Shown: positions 20,651 through 32,079 of the stretch, piece by piece
How positions within the stretch are numbered: position 1 is the first letter of the stretch
How the letters are laid out: every line of letters starts with the position of its first letter
NCBI GenBank assembly: GCA_026545225.1
Contig: CM048845.1
Location: 55,900,033 to 55,964,032 of the forward strand
DNA length: 64,000 nucleotides
Direction: 5' to 3'
From: Cornus controversa
Lineage: Eukaryota > Streptophyta > Magnoliopsida > Cornales > Cornaceae
Program-made: the position numbers and the translations under genes
The notes under the pieces: generated by a model
The model's database searches: none
Told to the model about the DNA's origin: nothing
The model's input: the letters and a program-made list of their open reading frames with translations, nothing else

Positions 20651-23093
20651 TATCTTAGTGCTTTCAAAATTTCCACCGATACACAAATTTGTAAACCAAG
20701 TAATTTGAAATGAAACCGAATTGTTTGCTATTTCTTTTCTTTCCCACAAACTAGCTTTGAAACCACTTCCTTGAAAATAAGTAGGCTAGATACACGTACA
20801 ACTCAAGAATTCTAGAAGAGAAGTGAAGGACACTAGAAAAATATTTTATTCCACTTGATTAAAATCCGTAGAACACATGAGATTATATCAGGCTTTAAAA
20901 CATATATATAACAATTACATGTAAATGTCTAATTACTCTCGTTACTCCCACTAATATAACCTTGAGTAGGCTTAACTCCTACTAACATAACTTATATAGG
21001 CTAAATTACAATGTCTTCCCTGTGGAAAGACTTACAATCTTAAAAAAAAAAAATTTAATTAAAATTATTTAATCAAGTTTAATTTCTAATCGTTCCACCT
21101 AACATATAAAAAACAAGAATTAAGAAATATTGTGTGTACATATACTACATGTATATGAAACATCAATAGACGAATTTGACTTAATTTAATGTTGAATAAG
21201 AGCATTTTGTTTCACTTGAACTCATAGTTTGTTAATTGTAATTTTCCTGCAATTAGATATTCATACCAAAAATCAGCCATGGTGACCATTATTTGCTTGG
21301 TGCATAGCCATTCTTGGGCCAACACGTGTCTTGCATATAAAAACTCTTTGCCTCTGTTACAAGATGATAGTTGTTGTTGTTGTTTGACTTGTCATGTAAC
21401 CGGCCCATTTTCTTACACTACATAAATCAGCCCATGATTTTAGAAACAGTCATCCACTATGCCAGCCCATATTTCTTAATTTTACCAACTAATCCATCCA
21501 ACTTGCTGCTCAGTACTATGCCACTAATGTACTTGTTAATAAGCCATGTCATCATTACCTACGTGTTGGGCATCCATTCGCCCACGTCTCAACCTACGTC
21601 ACATGTCAATATGAATTAGAAGATTCTATTTGAGAACTCCATAATCTAAATCCAATAATTCATTAACCAAATACATTCAATATGAATTATGATCGATCCA
21701 GTCCAATAATAATTTAATCCAATATAATCTATTATTTAATGTTACAATATATAATATTTACATATTATTAAAATAATTGTTGTCATTATTTCCTTCTTTC
21801 CTCTCTATTTTCTCTATCTTTATTTTTTCATTAATAAAAAGTTAAATACCTATTTTTCTACTATTTTTTGTTTATATTTTATTTTTATTCGTTGTCTTCT
21901 CTATTTTTTCTTAATCACTGTTTGCTAATTTGTTTTGATATTAAATTTTTTTTAAAAAAAAGGAATTATATCCTTTTCAAATTGAATTATCAAATCAAAA
22001 ATTCAATCATTAACAAATCGTATATAGATTCAATCATAAATAATTTCTTTAGTTATCAGATCGAATATAACTCTTTTGAATTCAGATCGAATATAACTCT
22101 TATCGGAATGGAATTAGGCTTCCTTTAACCGACCTACTTCTGTCCACGCTGAGCTCTTTAATTGGTCCACATCCACGCCTATGTGGCTGCCACTTTTATG
22201 TACAAACACCTCTAGCTTTGAGTAAATTGACAATGACACATACCATGGCACTGAAGGAGTAAATTAGGTCATTTTGATTATTTTAGCCGTGTGTCTTCGT
22301 CCTATGATCATGCAAGATATCTCTTTATTTCTGCCCCCTAATATATCATAGTTCTTTCACTTCTTTTTAAATTTGCTTCCATAAGTAAATCCATCCATAG
22401 ATTCACTGCTGATTTTATATTTGATGGACCATAGCCTCCCTTGTTCACCTGCTAATATGTTCTTTTCTGAACACTTGATTTGTATCCTCGCGCACTATAT
22501 ATGAATAAAAATTTAAAAAGCTCATTATTGCTCAGCTGTCAACTTCATTCGTTACGTCCAAATATATATAAGAAATTAGCTACTAATATACTTTTGTATG
22601 GAAGTGAAATATGCCGATATTTTAATCAAAGATGAAATCAATCCTACCAAGTAATCGAAGGAATATATATTGTGCACCATGTACGTTTTGATACAACCTT
22701 TCGTGCACTCAACCGGCATCTTATTGCACGTGAAGCTTATGTTTATCACATTGTTACAAATTTTTTTTTTTTTTTTTTCCTTTTCTCGACAAAAAAACTC
22801 ACACATCCATGTTGTTTTCTATGGGGAGACTCTAGTGTGCTAGACCTTTTATTTTGTGACATATGTTCTTTTTGTTACAAATGATCAAATCTAGGTGGCA
22901 AATTTCCTTAATTTCATCTCAAATAATCCAATTTTTGCTCACATGGAGAAATTTTTATTTTTATTTTTATTTTTGTCAAATATGCATAACTTTTCACTAC
23001 GCTTTTGGTTTTGTTGTTAAAAACTTGTCTTTTATATATAAAACATAAGATTTATTATCTCATTTTATAATCCCTTCTGATCTGTATCGTTGT
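20651..23093. other. 2.4 kb with no assignable element or gene
   Basis: The longest stretch outside a recognised element. It is AT-rich with short open frames only. Two copies of CAGATCGAATATAACTCTT lie at about 22057 and 22084, and a T-run at about 22760-22780. A segment at about 20800-21110 has LTR-like style but no clear ends. It is the best candidate for pre-insertion chromosomal DNA, but no gene can be supported. Confidence 0.45.
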
Positions 23094-23456
23094 TGATGGG
23101 GTATTTGACTGCAATTGTATTTCATATGAAGTGAGCAATCGTGATTTGCATGACGTGAATGAGAGGTGAACATTGACAACCACTCTCCTATCTCCAGATA
23201 GGCTTGGGAACTGAAGGATTAGTCTCTTACTCGGATACAGTCTCATCTGACTTCTATAAATATAGGGCGATCTATATTCCAAGTATGCAATTAATACCCT
23301 TTGAGTGCCTTTACAGCTTCTTAAGTCCTTTCAATTTCTGACTTGAGCGTCGGAGTTTACTCGGTCGACACCACACTGATGTCCTTCTGGTTACCCATTT
23401 CTTGTCTTTTTCAGGTTAACGTTGACCCGGACCATGTGTTGATCTGTGCATCATCA
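23094..23456 (+). repeat. Gypsy I 5' LTR
   Basis: Aligns with 43388-43751 along its length, including AGATAGGCTTGGGA, TATAAATA (a TATA-like motif near 23256), CAATTAATACCCTTTGAGTG and the end GTGCATCATCA. Confidence 0.88.
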
Positions 23457-23458
23457 GT

Positions 23459-23473
23459 TGGCACCGTCTGTGG
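23459..23473 (+). promoter_or_regulatory. Gypsy I PBS
   Basis: TGGCACCGTCTGTGG, two bases after the LTR. This form is common in Tat-clade gypsy elements. Confidence 0.8.
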
Positions 23474-23507
23474 TAACAATAATGAATTTTATTGTTCTAC
23501 AGGAAGT

Positions 23508-24880
23508 ATGATGGACCTACGATCTGGGCTAGAGACCAGAGCCGGCCAGGACCCTCCTACCGGTCACAACCCGCCAGTCGGTCAAGATACTCCTGCCGAC
23601 CACAACCTGCCAACCGGACAGGATCCTTCTGTCGATCACAATCCTCTAGCCGATCAGAATCCTCCTGCCAGTTACAACCCACCAGCCGGTAAGGATCCTA
23701 CTACCGGTCTAGATCCCCATGTGTGTTACAATCTCCCTGCCTATCACAACCTTCCCGTTCGCGAAGACAGTGTCCCAAGGGTTTGGGAGTATCAAAATCC
23801 CCGAGCAAGGAAAAGAAGCATACAACCCCCTGGTCATAGAGACTATCCTGGAGTTCGTCCTAGAGCCCCAAATGACCAGGAGCGTGTTGCAGTGTTGGAA
23901 CACCAGATTCAGAACTTGAATCAGAGTCTAATCCAGGTGATCCACCAAAATGCGACAATCCTAAAATGTCTTCCCCCCGTAGCACAGGTGTCTTCCCTCG
24001 TAGCACCGGTGCGATCACGGAGTCACCTCAACCCAGTCAATCTAGAAGAGAACTATATTATGCAAGAGAATGGGATTCTGGCAGATGAGACTGCTCGAAG
24101 TCATGATAGAAATGAGCGAGTTGGGGCTAATCCCATTCACCTAATTTCGTTTAAAAGAGCTCATACACTCATAGAGATTTGGGGCAGGTAAGGGAAACTG
24201 CTTATTATGACATAGAGATAAAGGACCTCAGAGCTAAGGTTAAAAGTATGGCCCATGCCATGAAGGGGAATGGACCTGCTATAGTGGAAGATCTTGTCCA
24301 ACAAACCAATCTCCCTTTTACTTCTGGAGTAATGACTTATTCTTTGCCCAACAAGTTCAAGATTCCAATCCTTGAAAACTTTGACGTGACCTAGGACCCA
24401 CTAGACCATCTTGAAACCTACAAGGCTCTAATGTACCTCCAAGGAGTACCAGATGAGATTATATACAGAGCTTTTCCCATCACTTTGAAAGGTTCTGCCC
24501 ATGCATGGTTCAATAGCCTGAAACCTGATTCAGTGTAATCTTTCAAAGAATTAAGCCGATTGTTTGTGAGGAATTTCATTTGCTGCTCGTAGACACAGGA
24601 AACCTACAACTGATCTCCTAAATGTAAGACAGAGTAAGGAAGAATCCCTGCAAGATTACATCAACCGGTTCAACAGAGAGATGTTACAAGTCGACGCTTT
24701 AGACGACAAGGTAGCAGTTATCACGTTCATGGGAGGCCTATAGCCCTCAAAGTTCTTATATTCAATCCCTAAACACCCACCAAAAAGAATGTCAGACCTA
24801 CTCATGAAGGTCCAAAAATATATAAATGCTAAGGATGATCTAGACGTGCAGAAATAAAAGGGTAGGACATTCCATTAAGG
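23508..24880 (+). pseudogene. Gypsy I gag with Pro-rich N-terminal repeats
   Basis: Begins MMDLRSGLETRAGQDPP. Residues 13-70 are a tandem eight-residue repeat (GQDPPTGH-like). A coiled-coil-like segment (ERVAVLEHQIQNLNQSLIQ) follows. After a frameshift near 24180 the gag core is seen: FKIPILENFDVT, DPLDHLETYKALMYLQG, ITLKGSAHAWFNSLKPDSV and ESLQDYINRFNREM. In-frame stops lie at about 24392, 24537, 24740 and 24855. It would build the virus-like particle. The order and motifs match the Tat clade. Confidence 0.85.
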
Positions 24881-25017
24881 AATAAATGAACCCCAAATAC
24901 AGCAAGACGACGCGAGATTGGGATGATAGGCCATCACGATGAGATAAGGGACTTAATTTTACTCCATTAAACACACCAATAAGCCAAATTATCCTCTACA
25001 TTCAAGACGATCCGGCG

Positions 25018-25368
25018 GTGACATGGCCTTTAAAACTAAGAATTGATCCCACGAAGAGATCTCGTGACAAGTATTGCTGGTTTCACCGTGATCATGGACG
25101 TAATACAGATAAGTGCATCGATTTAAAGAGGCAAATTGAAAGTCTGATTCATAGGGGACAGCTGCATGGATTTGTGGTTAGAGATGAGAGGGAGGGACAG
25201 AACCACCCATGTGAAAGCAATGATGACAATACTCGAAGAAATCCTCCATTAGGGGAGATCCGAGTTATCTTAGGTGGGTTTCTAGGTGGCGGAGAGTCCA
25301 AGACGGCTCGTAAAATGCATGTGAGGAAAGTTAGAAATTTCTATAAAGTGGGCGAAGTGATAGAATAG
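25018..25368 (+). pseudogene. Gypsy I gag C-terminal zinc-knuckle segment
   Basis: The frame reads YCWFHRDHGRNTDKCIDLKR, IESLIHRGQLHGFV and GEIRVILGG. The C-x2-H-x-x-x-G-x-x-T-x-x-C arrangement is the nucleic-acid-binding knuckle typical of Tat gag proteins, here with Arg where the family usually has His (GHxT). The first Met is only an open-frame start, since the protein should be continuous with the upstream gag. The link to protease is broken by a stop at 25366. Confidence 0.8.
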
Positions 25369-25850
25369 CCCCCTCCCCCAAGTTAAGCACTCTCGAATAG
25401 AAGATCAGACTCTAACTTTTTCGGAGGCAAATGCGAAGGGAATTCAACAACCCCATGATTATCAGGCTTCTACATCCTATTTGTAGAAGCCTTTGACCGG
25501 ATGAATATCAGTAGGGAAAGACTAAAGCCTACTAAGTCCCCACTTATCGGATTCTCCAAGAAAAATTCTTTTCGTTTGGTGTCATTACCCTTCTAATCAT
25601 CGCTGGTGCAAATCCAAGACAAGTCACAAAGAAGATAAACTTCTCTGTGGTGGATTGCCTATCTAATTATAATGTTATTGTGGAAAGAGCTACATTGAAT
25701 GCTATAAAGAAAATTACATCCACTTATCATCTCCTTATGCGGTTCCCCACTAATTATGGAATTGGAGATTTAAGGGGAGATCAAGCTACTGCTCGAGAGT
25801 GCTACACCACTTCCCTGAAAGAGAAAAAGATGTCAGATAATTTAGTATAG
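25369..25850 (+). pseudogene. Gypsy I protease region lacking the catalytic motif
   Basis: In shifting frames: TLTFSEANAKGIQQPHD, then directly EAFDRMNISRERLKPTKSPL, VDCLSNYNVIVERATLNAIK and STYHLLMRFPTNYGIGDLRG. In intact relatives the catalytic IDSGSSADILF block lies between the first two. Here it is missing through a short deletion near 25470. The protease would have processed the polyprotein. The frame at 25647-25850 ends with GDQATARECY, the segment that normally leads on to RT. Confidence 0.75.
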
Positions 25851-25869
25851 AGGGCCTAGAAGTCAAAAA

Positions 25870-26130
25870 TAAAGAAGAGAACAAGCCCGAGTACGGGTGG
25901 CGGTGTATCAGTAAGCCATGTCCTGGTACTACAACGCTCGAGTCAAGTAGAGGAGTTTTCATAAAGTAATTCAGACGACCAAACACCCAGGCACTGGGAG
26001 ACTAGCTCCTAACTATGAGGGCCTTTATAGAGTTATCTGAACTCAACGACAAGGGACATATTGGTTAGAAACATTAGAAAGGAAATAGTTGGCCCATCCT
26101 TTGAATGTCAAGCATCTGAGAAAATACTAT
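25870..26130 (+). pseudogene. Gypsy I integrase C-terminus joined after a pol deletion
   Basis: Broken frames give AMSWYYNARVKSR, RPNTQALGD, YRVI-like residues, TYWLETLERK and PLNVKHLRKYY. These are the last residues of a gypsy integrase (the GPYxV and LNxxHLRxYY tail). The sequence jumps here from the protease/RT linker, so RT, both RNase H domains and most of integrase have been deleted. The two fragments abut within about 30 bases. Confidence 0.7.
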
Positions 26131-26307
26131 TAGTAAGACTTTTTATAGTTGCATTTACTTTTTTAGTTTTAGTTGAAACTTAGTTTAGTGTCGGGCTTTA
26201 AAATGATAGCTCAGAGGTGTTTTCAAATACCCCCTATTGCTACTTGAACATCAATAAAAGCTCTTTCTGTTTTAAAGTTTTTGGGTATAATCAAAATAGA
26301 AAATGAA
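26131..26307 (+). other. Gypsy I 3' untranslated sequence
   Basis: AT-rich sequence between the integrase remnant and the tandem array. It holds an AATAAA at 26252-26257, but no gene. Confidence 0.5.
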
Positions 26308-26443
26308 CAATCGATCCCATTGGGGCACACCTTGTTCAGAGGGCCTTTAATGACAAAGGCGAGATAAATTAATTCTGAGAACATTGTCAATCGACCCTAT
26401 TGAGGCACATTTTATTTAGAGGGTCTTTAATGAGAAAGATGGG
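26308..26443 (+). repeat. Gypsy I 80-bp tandem array, left part
   Basis: Two units begin CAATCGA at 26308 and 26388. The units carry CCCATTGGGGCACACC and GAGGGCCTTTAATGA. The second is cut at 26443 by the LTR of Gypsy II. The rest of the array lies at 42001-42440. Confidence 0.88.
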
Positions 26444-26957
26444 TGTGGACCCCACCCAAACACCATGCCTATAGAAGTAGCCCAGTCTTACCTATCTGAA
26501 TTGGGCCAGCACAGGACAAGCCCAAACACTATACCTTCAAGCCTAGTCCAGGTGCACCAGACTAGGATAACATGGGCCACCATCAACCAAGATAAACTCA
26601 ACCCCGACAGGCTCACATGCACCACTTGTCGGGCCATCATTATCGTAGCCTACCTCCTGCTTCAAAGACTAGTTATCAACTCCACCCAGATAAAATCTAA
26701 ACAAGCCCAGCAGACACAATTATAAAGAGGGGGTGGCCTCTGAAATATCAAGGAAGACAAGACAAGAAGAATATGCTATAAAACGAGAGAGTAGGACAGA
26801 GAGAGGAGAAAGTTTTTTAGTTTGATCTCTGAGTGAGTGAAATAAGAAGAAAGAAAAATTCAAAGATCTGTAATTGTCTAAATTCCAATATACACCCATC
26901 CGCTTATATTTTGAGTAAGGTGTTTAAAAATTCCCCAAACATTTTTTATCATCGACA
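26444..26957 (+). repeat. Gypsy II 5' LTR
   Basis: Starts TGTGGACCCCAC inside an 80-bp repeat unit of Gypsy I and ends CATCGACA, followed three bases later by the PBS. A TATAAAA motif lies near 26776. 514 bp. No partner is present. Confidence 0.8.
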
Positions 26958-26960
26958 CTT

Positions 26961-26976
26961 TGGCACCCTCTGTGGG
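26961..26976 (+). promoter_or_regulatory. Gypsy II PBS
   Basis: TGGCACCCTCTGTGGG, a variant of the Gypsy I site. Confidence 0.8.
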
Positions 26977-27039
26977 AAATGATGAAAAGAATCATGCGTC
27001 AACCATTACAATTCTATTTACAAAAAATTATCGTCAATG

Positions 27040-27695
27040 GTAGGATCCACCTGAGTGGCTATTTATGCTGAGGGCCCTTCTCGTCTAGTTGGAAGTGAGA
27101 CAGAACGCCCAAACCTTGAGGCGCTGATGCGTCAAGTAAACACCTTGTAACGGGAGAACGCGGAGCTCCGCAGTGAAGTTAAGGGAGCTTGACACCCACC
27201 ACTTGATCTGCCTAATCACTCCAGTAACCATAATGAAGGAAGTTCACACCATAGGCGAGTGGTGGTGCACCCTGAGCAGGGATTATCGAACGAGGTCCCG
27301 GCAAAGCACCTCGATTGAGTCGAGTTGGGGCCGGTAAACAAGCTCTAAGGTGCTCGGTGGGGCACAAATCACTCCAAGAGTAAATATAAAAGGAAGTCGA
27401 GATTATCAGATGTGACCTCAAGTCCAAGACCCTGTCCAACCTTGCTACGAAGGCAATAAGAGGCGTCATTCAACTACCTTTCTCTAGGCACATTCTAAGT
27501 GCGAGTATGCCCGTGAAGTTAAAAATACCCGTGTTTGTTAATTTCGACGATTAGACAAATTCGGTCGAACATATTTATCATGTCCAACAGTGAATGACCT
27601 TGAACATTGAGGACGATGAGCTCATGTGCCGTGTGTTTTCAATCACCCCGAGCGTCCCAACGTTGTTATGCTTCAAGCAACAACCTTCAAGGTCA
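27040..27695 (+). pseudogene. Gypsy II gag, N-terminal part
   Basis: Split over frames. Recognisable are MPVKLKIPVFVNFDD, SVEHIYHVQQ and EDDELMCRVFSITP, which is the start of the Tat gag core (family form: K-P-P-x-F-x-x-F-D-G-x-x-D-P-x-x-H, then ELMCRVFP). Several stops and shifts. The core is cut by a family A solo LTR at 27701 and resumes at 29137 with FQALCEQFILQY. In this class gag packages the element RNA. Confidence 0.75.
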
Positions 27696-27700
27696 ATTGT

Positions 27701-29131
27701 TGATAGGCATCGAATGTTGCGCATTCTAGCCTCTTAATTTATATATTTTATTCTCTTAGTGATAAATTATTTTCTGATTTTACATTGTTTTAGTGTTTTC
27801 TGTATTTTCAGGGCCTTAATGATTATTTCAGTTAAAACCAGGATTTTGGGCTTTTAAAGATTACATCCAAGAGGGTTAGATGAAGTGTACATCAAAGGGA
27901 TTCATTCAACTCCATAATTTAACTCAAATCAGCCCAAGAAAGAGGTCCAAGAGAATTACAGCTGCTTAAGAATGTTTCGGGCCTGAAGCCAAATCTGTGC
28001 ATAATACAATCTTAATTCCATTTTAGAAAATGGACCAGAAGTCTTATTTTCGAGCCTCAAATCGACATAATTTTCGCGTGTGGTTGAACAAAATCTGATT
28101 CTACACACTTTTGTATTTCACAAAAATTCCGTAAATCAAACTTCTAGTGGGTCAAAAGTTGGGCAGAAGTCAACAGGAAAAACCCACCTGATTAGTGCTG
28201 CGGGAAAACCTAATTAATTCCTAATTGGATTAGGACTTTGATGTATTCTCTTGGCTATTTAGAGTGACAAATTGGAGCTGTATTGGGGAGGCTTGGCAGC
28301 AGCTTTGAAGAGCTTTTTGGAGTAGAGAATCATTGGAGAACAAGGCGTATCATGAGCGGCTAGTTCGGTCACCAGGGTTTTGATGTAGCCCTAACTAAAC
28401 ATCACTGGTTTGATTGTTCTAATTATTGGAGATTTTTGTATTCATTCATAGATTGTGTAATTTAGAGGATTCTTATTATAGAATTGAGCAATAAAAGTCT
28501 TATAAATTCAGTTTCAATGATTTTTTATCTTGTCTTAGATACTTGATTGTTGTTGTTGAACTCGTCCCTCTTATTTTCTGTGATCATGAGAGTGATTATT
28601 ACACAATAGTTTTCACTGAATATATCATTAAAAGCTTTGATGGATTATGCCTAGAGAAGATGAACCATACTGCACCTTAGATTAGAGTAGTTAGGCAGAT
28701 GGCCCATGCCAATCGAAGATAGTCCATGACTTAGCCTTAATTATATGTTATCTTCTTGATAGATGGAGGTGAGCTTGTAGCCACCGACACCACTTATGCA
28801 TGTTATGATGCCCCATAGTTAGTTCAATTGACCATTGGTTGTGAAGTTAGTGGTGAAATCAATAACCCTAGACTTATCTTATATTCTCTACACTCCTTAG
28901 TTTTTCTTGCTTTTGTTCAATTGCTTCATTAGTTAATTTAGAATTAAAAATCAGAACTTATTTCTTTCAAATTTAATTAGAATTAATTCTGTATATCCAA
29001 CTCAGTCAGATCACGGTCCCTGAGGTTCGACACCCCTTTCAATAGCCCTATTCTGCAAGGAATTCGTTCTATTGCGAAGTGTGGTAATTTTTAATTGATA
29101 CACTTATTGAGTCACACTCACACACGAATCA
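27701..29131 (+). mobile_element. Solo LTR of family A inside the Gypsy II gag
   Basis: Starts TGATAGGCATCG and ends CGAATCA, 1,431 bp, flanked by a perfect TSD ATTGT (27696-27700 and 29132-29136). It aligns end to end with the TR-GAG LTRs at 9470 and 15478 but is more diverged from them than they are from each other. It carries a small insertion near 28586. No interior remains, so LTR-LTR recombination has removed it. Confidence 0.95.
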
Positions 29132-29551
29132 ATTGTCAATTTCCAAGCCTTATGTGAGCAATTCATTTTGCAATATGTTGGGAATCGGAGGCAGAAAAAG
29201 ACTATGTCTTCATTGTTCACTTTGAAGCAATCCAGGGGCAAAAATTTGAAGGTATTTCACTCGAGATTCAATATTGAAATATCCTTAATTAATGGATGTT
29301 ACCAGAGTACAACAGTAGAAGCCTTTCGGGTGGCCATGAACAGTGGCACCAAATTTTACTTGGCGCTGTTGAGGAAGCCCCCAAAAGACATGAGCATTCT
29401 GAACAACAAAGCACAAGGATATATAGCGATCGAAGATGATGAAGTTAGGCAGGGCCGACCATCCACCTTTATCACAGTTGCCCTACCTATAGACAAGGGC
29501 CCCCGTGGGTGCACCGAATGTGCCACAACTATCACCCCCTTCGGGCAGTAA
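29132..29551 (+). pseudogene. Gypsy II gag, C-terminal part of the core
   Basis: A long open frame reads FQALCEQFILQYVGNRRQKK, TMSSLFTLKQSRGKNLKVFH, SRFNIEISLINGC, TTVEAFRVAMNSGTKFYLAL, KPPKDMSILNNKAQGYIAIE and DDEVRQG. It continues the gag cut at 27700, with the family A solo LTR between. This is the best-preserved gag stretch in nest 2. The stop at 29549 ends it before the zinc knuckle, which follows in another frame. Confidence 0.88.
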
Positions 29552-29639
29552 CCCCTCGGAGAATAAGCCAATGATGGAAAGGACATAGACACCTCTGAAG
29601 GTGACATCAAACTGACTCTTTCAAGAGACTCTTAATAGG

Positions 29640-29850
29640 GGATTTTTTGTAATCCACCCGCTCTAACTACCCCAATTGAGGCCAGCAAACAAACAAAGCA
29701 ATGTGCCTTTCACAAGGACATCGGCCATACCACCAATGATTGTTGGAACTTTCACTGCCAGGTAAATCTCCTCTTGTCTTGAGGGGAATTGACTAAATAC
29801 ATCATGCGAGAGTCATCTCCTTCACCTAAATTATCTTGAGTGAACTAAAA
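29640..29850 (+). pseudogene. Gypsy II gag zinc knuckle
   Basis: In frame from about 29690: KQTKQCAFHKDIGHTTNDCW, NFHCQ, then GELTKYIMRES. The C-x2-H-x3-G-H-x2-x-x-C arrangement is the Tat-type knuckle, and all ligands are present. A stop breaks the link to the downstream ELTKY segment. Confidence 0.8.
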
Positions 29851-30029
29851 GGCAGACTGTACTAGTATTCCACCACCAAAAATGATCGATACTATCCATA
29901 GGCACGCACAACACTGTATAACTGACACTCACATGGGTGTGGACCGACACTGTCCGAAATCTCACAAGACAGAGGCGATTAACTCTATCCAAGATGACCA
30001 TGTATTTGTAAACATCACATTCCACAGGT

Positions 30030-30480
30030 TGGACATGCAGAAAGTCCAAACGTTGCACGAGGACTCGTTGGTGCTGAGTTTTACCATAGCAAACTGCGTC
30101 ATCTAGCGAATACTCGTAAATACAGGGTCAAGTGTGAATTTGATGACTCGCTCCACGTTCGAACAACTTAGTTTTAGCGCTGACCAGGTTCGCCAGACCC
30201 ACAATCCTCTTGTTGGGTTTGACAGAACCAGAGTAACTCCCTTTGGTACGGTTCTCCTCCCGACTGTGGCAGCCTAAAGAACATTGGATGAACCTTTTGT
30301 GATAATTGAGGTCAACTTTCCATATAACGTTATTCTCGACTGAGGGTGGATACACAGAATGAGAGGCATCCCCTCTACCCTCCATCAGATGATGAAGTGC
30401 CTTTCCCTCAATGGGCAAAGCATAGTAGATATCCTGGGTGATTAAATCGCTAATCGAATGTGTTATGCGATCGCCCTAAA
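30030..30480 (+). pseudogene. Gypsy II aspartic protease with Asn for catalytic Asp
   Basis: Reads EDSLVLSFTIANCVI, then RILVNTGSSVNLMTRSTFEQ, HNPLVGFDRTRVTPFGTVLL, LDEPFVIIEVNFPYNVIL and HQMMKCLSLNG. The family motif is I-L-V-D-T-G-S-S. Here the Asp codon is AAT at 30119-30121. Other conserved blocks are readable. Three or more stops. It would have cleaved the gag-pol polyprotein; the Asn should abolish activity. Confidence 0.83.
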
Positions 30481-30799
30481 GGGAAAGGAATCCATCGAAG
30501 CTGGTACTGTGACTCACAAGAATCCTCAATAGCAACTACCGAACCACCTTGGTGATGAGGATAAAGAGGAGGGAGTACAGGCTCACACCTTTGAGATATT
30601 ACAAACCATACAAAATGATCCCAACAATGCCGCCCGAATGACCCAAATAGGATCCCAATCCACATATATAGAAAAAGAGGAACTTGTATAGCTAATCCGA
30701 GAGAATTTGGACGTCTTTGCGTGATATTACATAAATATAGTCGGGATCAATCTAGGCACAACTTGCTCGCAATAGTCTAAACCTCAACCCTGCATTCCA

Positions 30800-31480
30800 G
30801 TTAGTCAAGCAACGCCAGCGCTGGTTTACGCCTGAACAGAACCGGATCATTGCTGAAGAAGTCTAGAAGCTACTTGATGCGGGTTTGATTCGGGAGATGT
30901 ACTATCCATACTGGATCTCCAATGTTGTTGTCATCCAGAAAAAGAATAAAAAGTGGCGAGTCTGCATTAACTTCACCAATCTAAATAAAGCTTGCCCAAA
31001 AGATAGTTATCCCTTACCAAATATCAATCAGATGATCGGTGCAACAACCGGGCATGAAAAACTCACTTTCTTTGATGTATACTCAGGGTAAAACCAGATA
31101 CCCATGAACCCGAACGATGAAGAACATATCTCGTTCATTACTGAGCGAGGCACATACTGTTATCGGGTCATACCCTTGGGGTTGAAAAATGCCGAGGTGA
31201 CCTTTCAGCGTCAGATAAACAAGCTGTTCTACAAGTAGTTAGGTCAGTCAATAGAAGCTTACATTAATGATATGGTTTTCAAGAGCTTAAAGAAAGCAAG
31301 TCACCTCTCCGATCTATAAAATGTCTTCGATGTTTTGCGACGACATCAAATGAAGTTGAACCCCGCCAAATACACCTTTGGGGTGACCAAAGGAATGTTT
31401 CTAGGCCACATCATTAGCAGAATGGTCATAGAGGCTACTCTGAAGTAAACAAGGACAGTTACTCAACATGCCAAGCCTAA
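30800..31480 (+). pseudogene. Gypsy II reverse transcriptase with YIND
   Basis: Reads LLDAGLIREMYYPYWISNVV, VIQKKNKKWRVCINFTNLNK, ACPKDSYPLPNINQMI, EKLTFFDVYSG, HISFITERGTYCYRVIPLGL, AYINDMVFKSLKKASHL and KLNPAKYTFGVTKGMFLGHI. These are RT blocks in correct order. The first catalytic Asp (FFDVYSG) is present, but the Y-x-D-D box is YIND, with Asn at 31266-31268. Stops at about 31090 and 31237. RT would copy the RNA to cDNA in the particle. Confidence 0.88.
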
Positions 31481-31539
31481 AAATTTTCGGGACCTTTAAG
31501 TCCTTACCGGCAGGATTGCTGCCCATAGTAGGTTTATTT

Positions 31540-31970
31540 CCAGATTCTTGGATAAATGCAAGCCTTTCTTTGACATGATCAGATCTATAAGTACCAATGT
31601 CTGGCAGGATGAACAAAAAGTGGCTCTAAATAACCTAAAAACATACATGACCATCCCGCCTATCTTACTTGTACCGAACGAAGGGGAAACACTATTTCTC
31701 TACTTAGCCGTCTCCCAGTCATCCACCAGCGTCATCATACTATGAGAAGACGAGGCCAAGCAATGCCCTATTTATTATACTAGCAAAATGATGACGAAAG
31801 TAGAGCAACGCTACACCAAGGTTGAGAAAATCATTTTAGCCTGGGTACAAGGTAAGAAGAAATTGCGCCATTACTTCGAATCACATCCCATTACAGTGAT
31901 GACTACCTTTACCATTCGAAACATACTTAACAAGCTAGACATATCCTGATAGTTGTCAAAATGGGCTATT
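31540..31970 (+). pseudogene. Gypsy II first RNase H
   Basis: Follows RT in frame: SRFISRFLDKCKPFFDMIRS, WQDEQKVALNNLKTYMTIPP, ETLFLYLAVSQSSTSVIIL, CPIYYTSKMMTKVEQRYTKV, EKIILAWVQGKKKLRHYFES and HPITVMT. This is the RT connection and the LTR-type RNase H fold (Y-L-A-V-S, E-x-R-Y-x-x-x-E-K). The usual Asp after LT is not visible. A stop at 31742 interrupts it. RNase H would remove the RNA template. Confidence 0.82.
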
Positions 31971-32079
31971 GAGTTGAGCTCGTTCGATTTTAGTTATGCC
32001 CCCCGAACAAACATCAAAGGCCAATCTATGCCTGACTTACTGCTGGAATGCGAACCCGAGGACAAGGAAGAAGGGCTGC

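Noticed and set aside
23492..23692. Ser/Arg-rich 66-residue frame
   Set aside because: It is the second-frame shadow of the gag octapeptide repeat, which explains its periodicity.
30128..30665. Antisense frames across the Gypsy II protease region
   Set aside because: The sense strand gives clear protease motifs there, and the antisense frames show no family and no splice signals.
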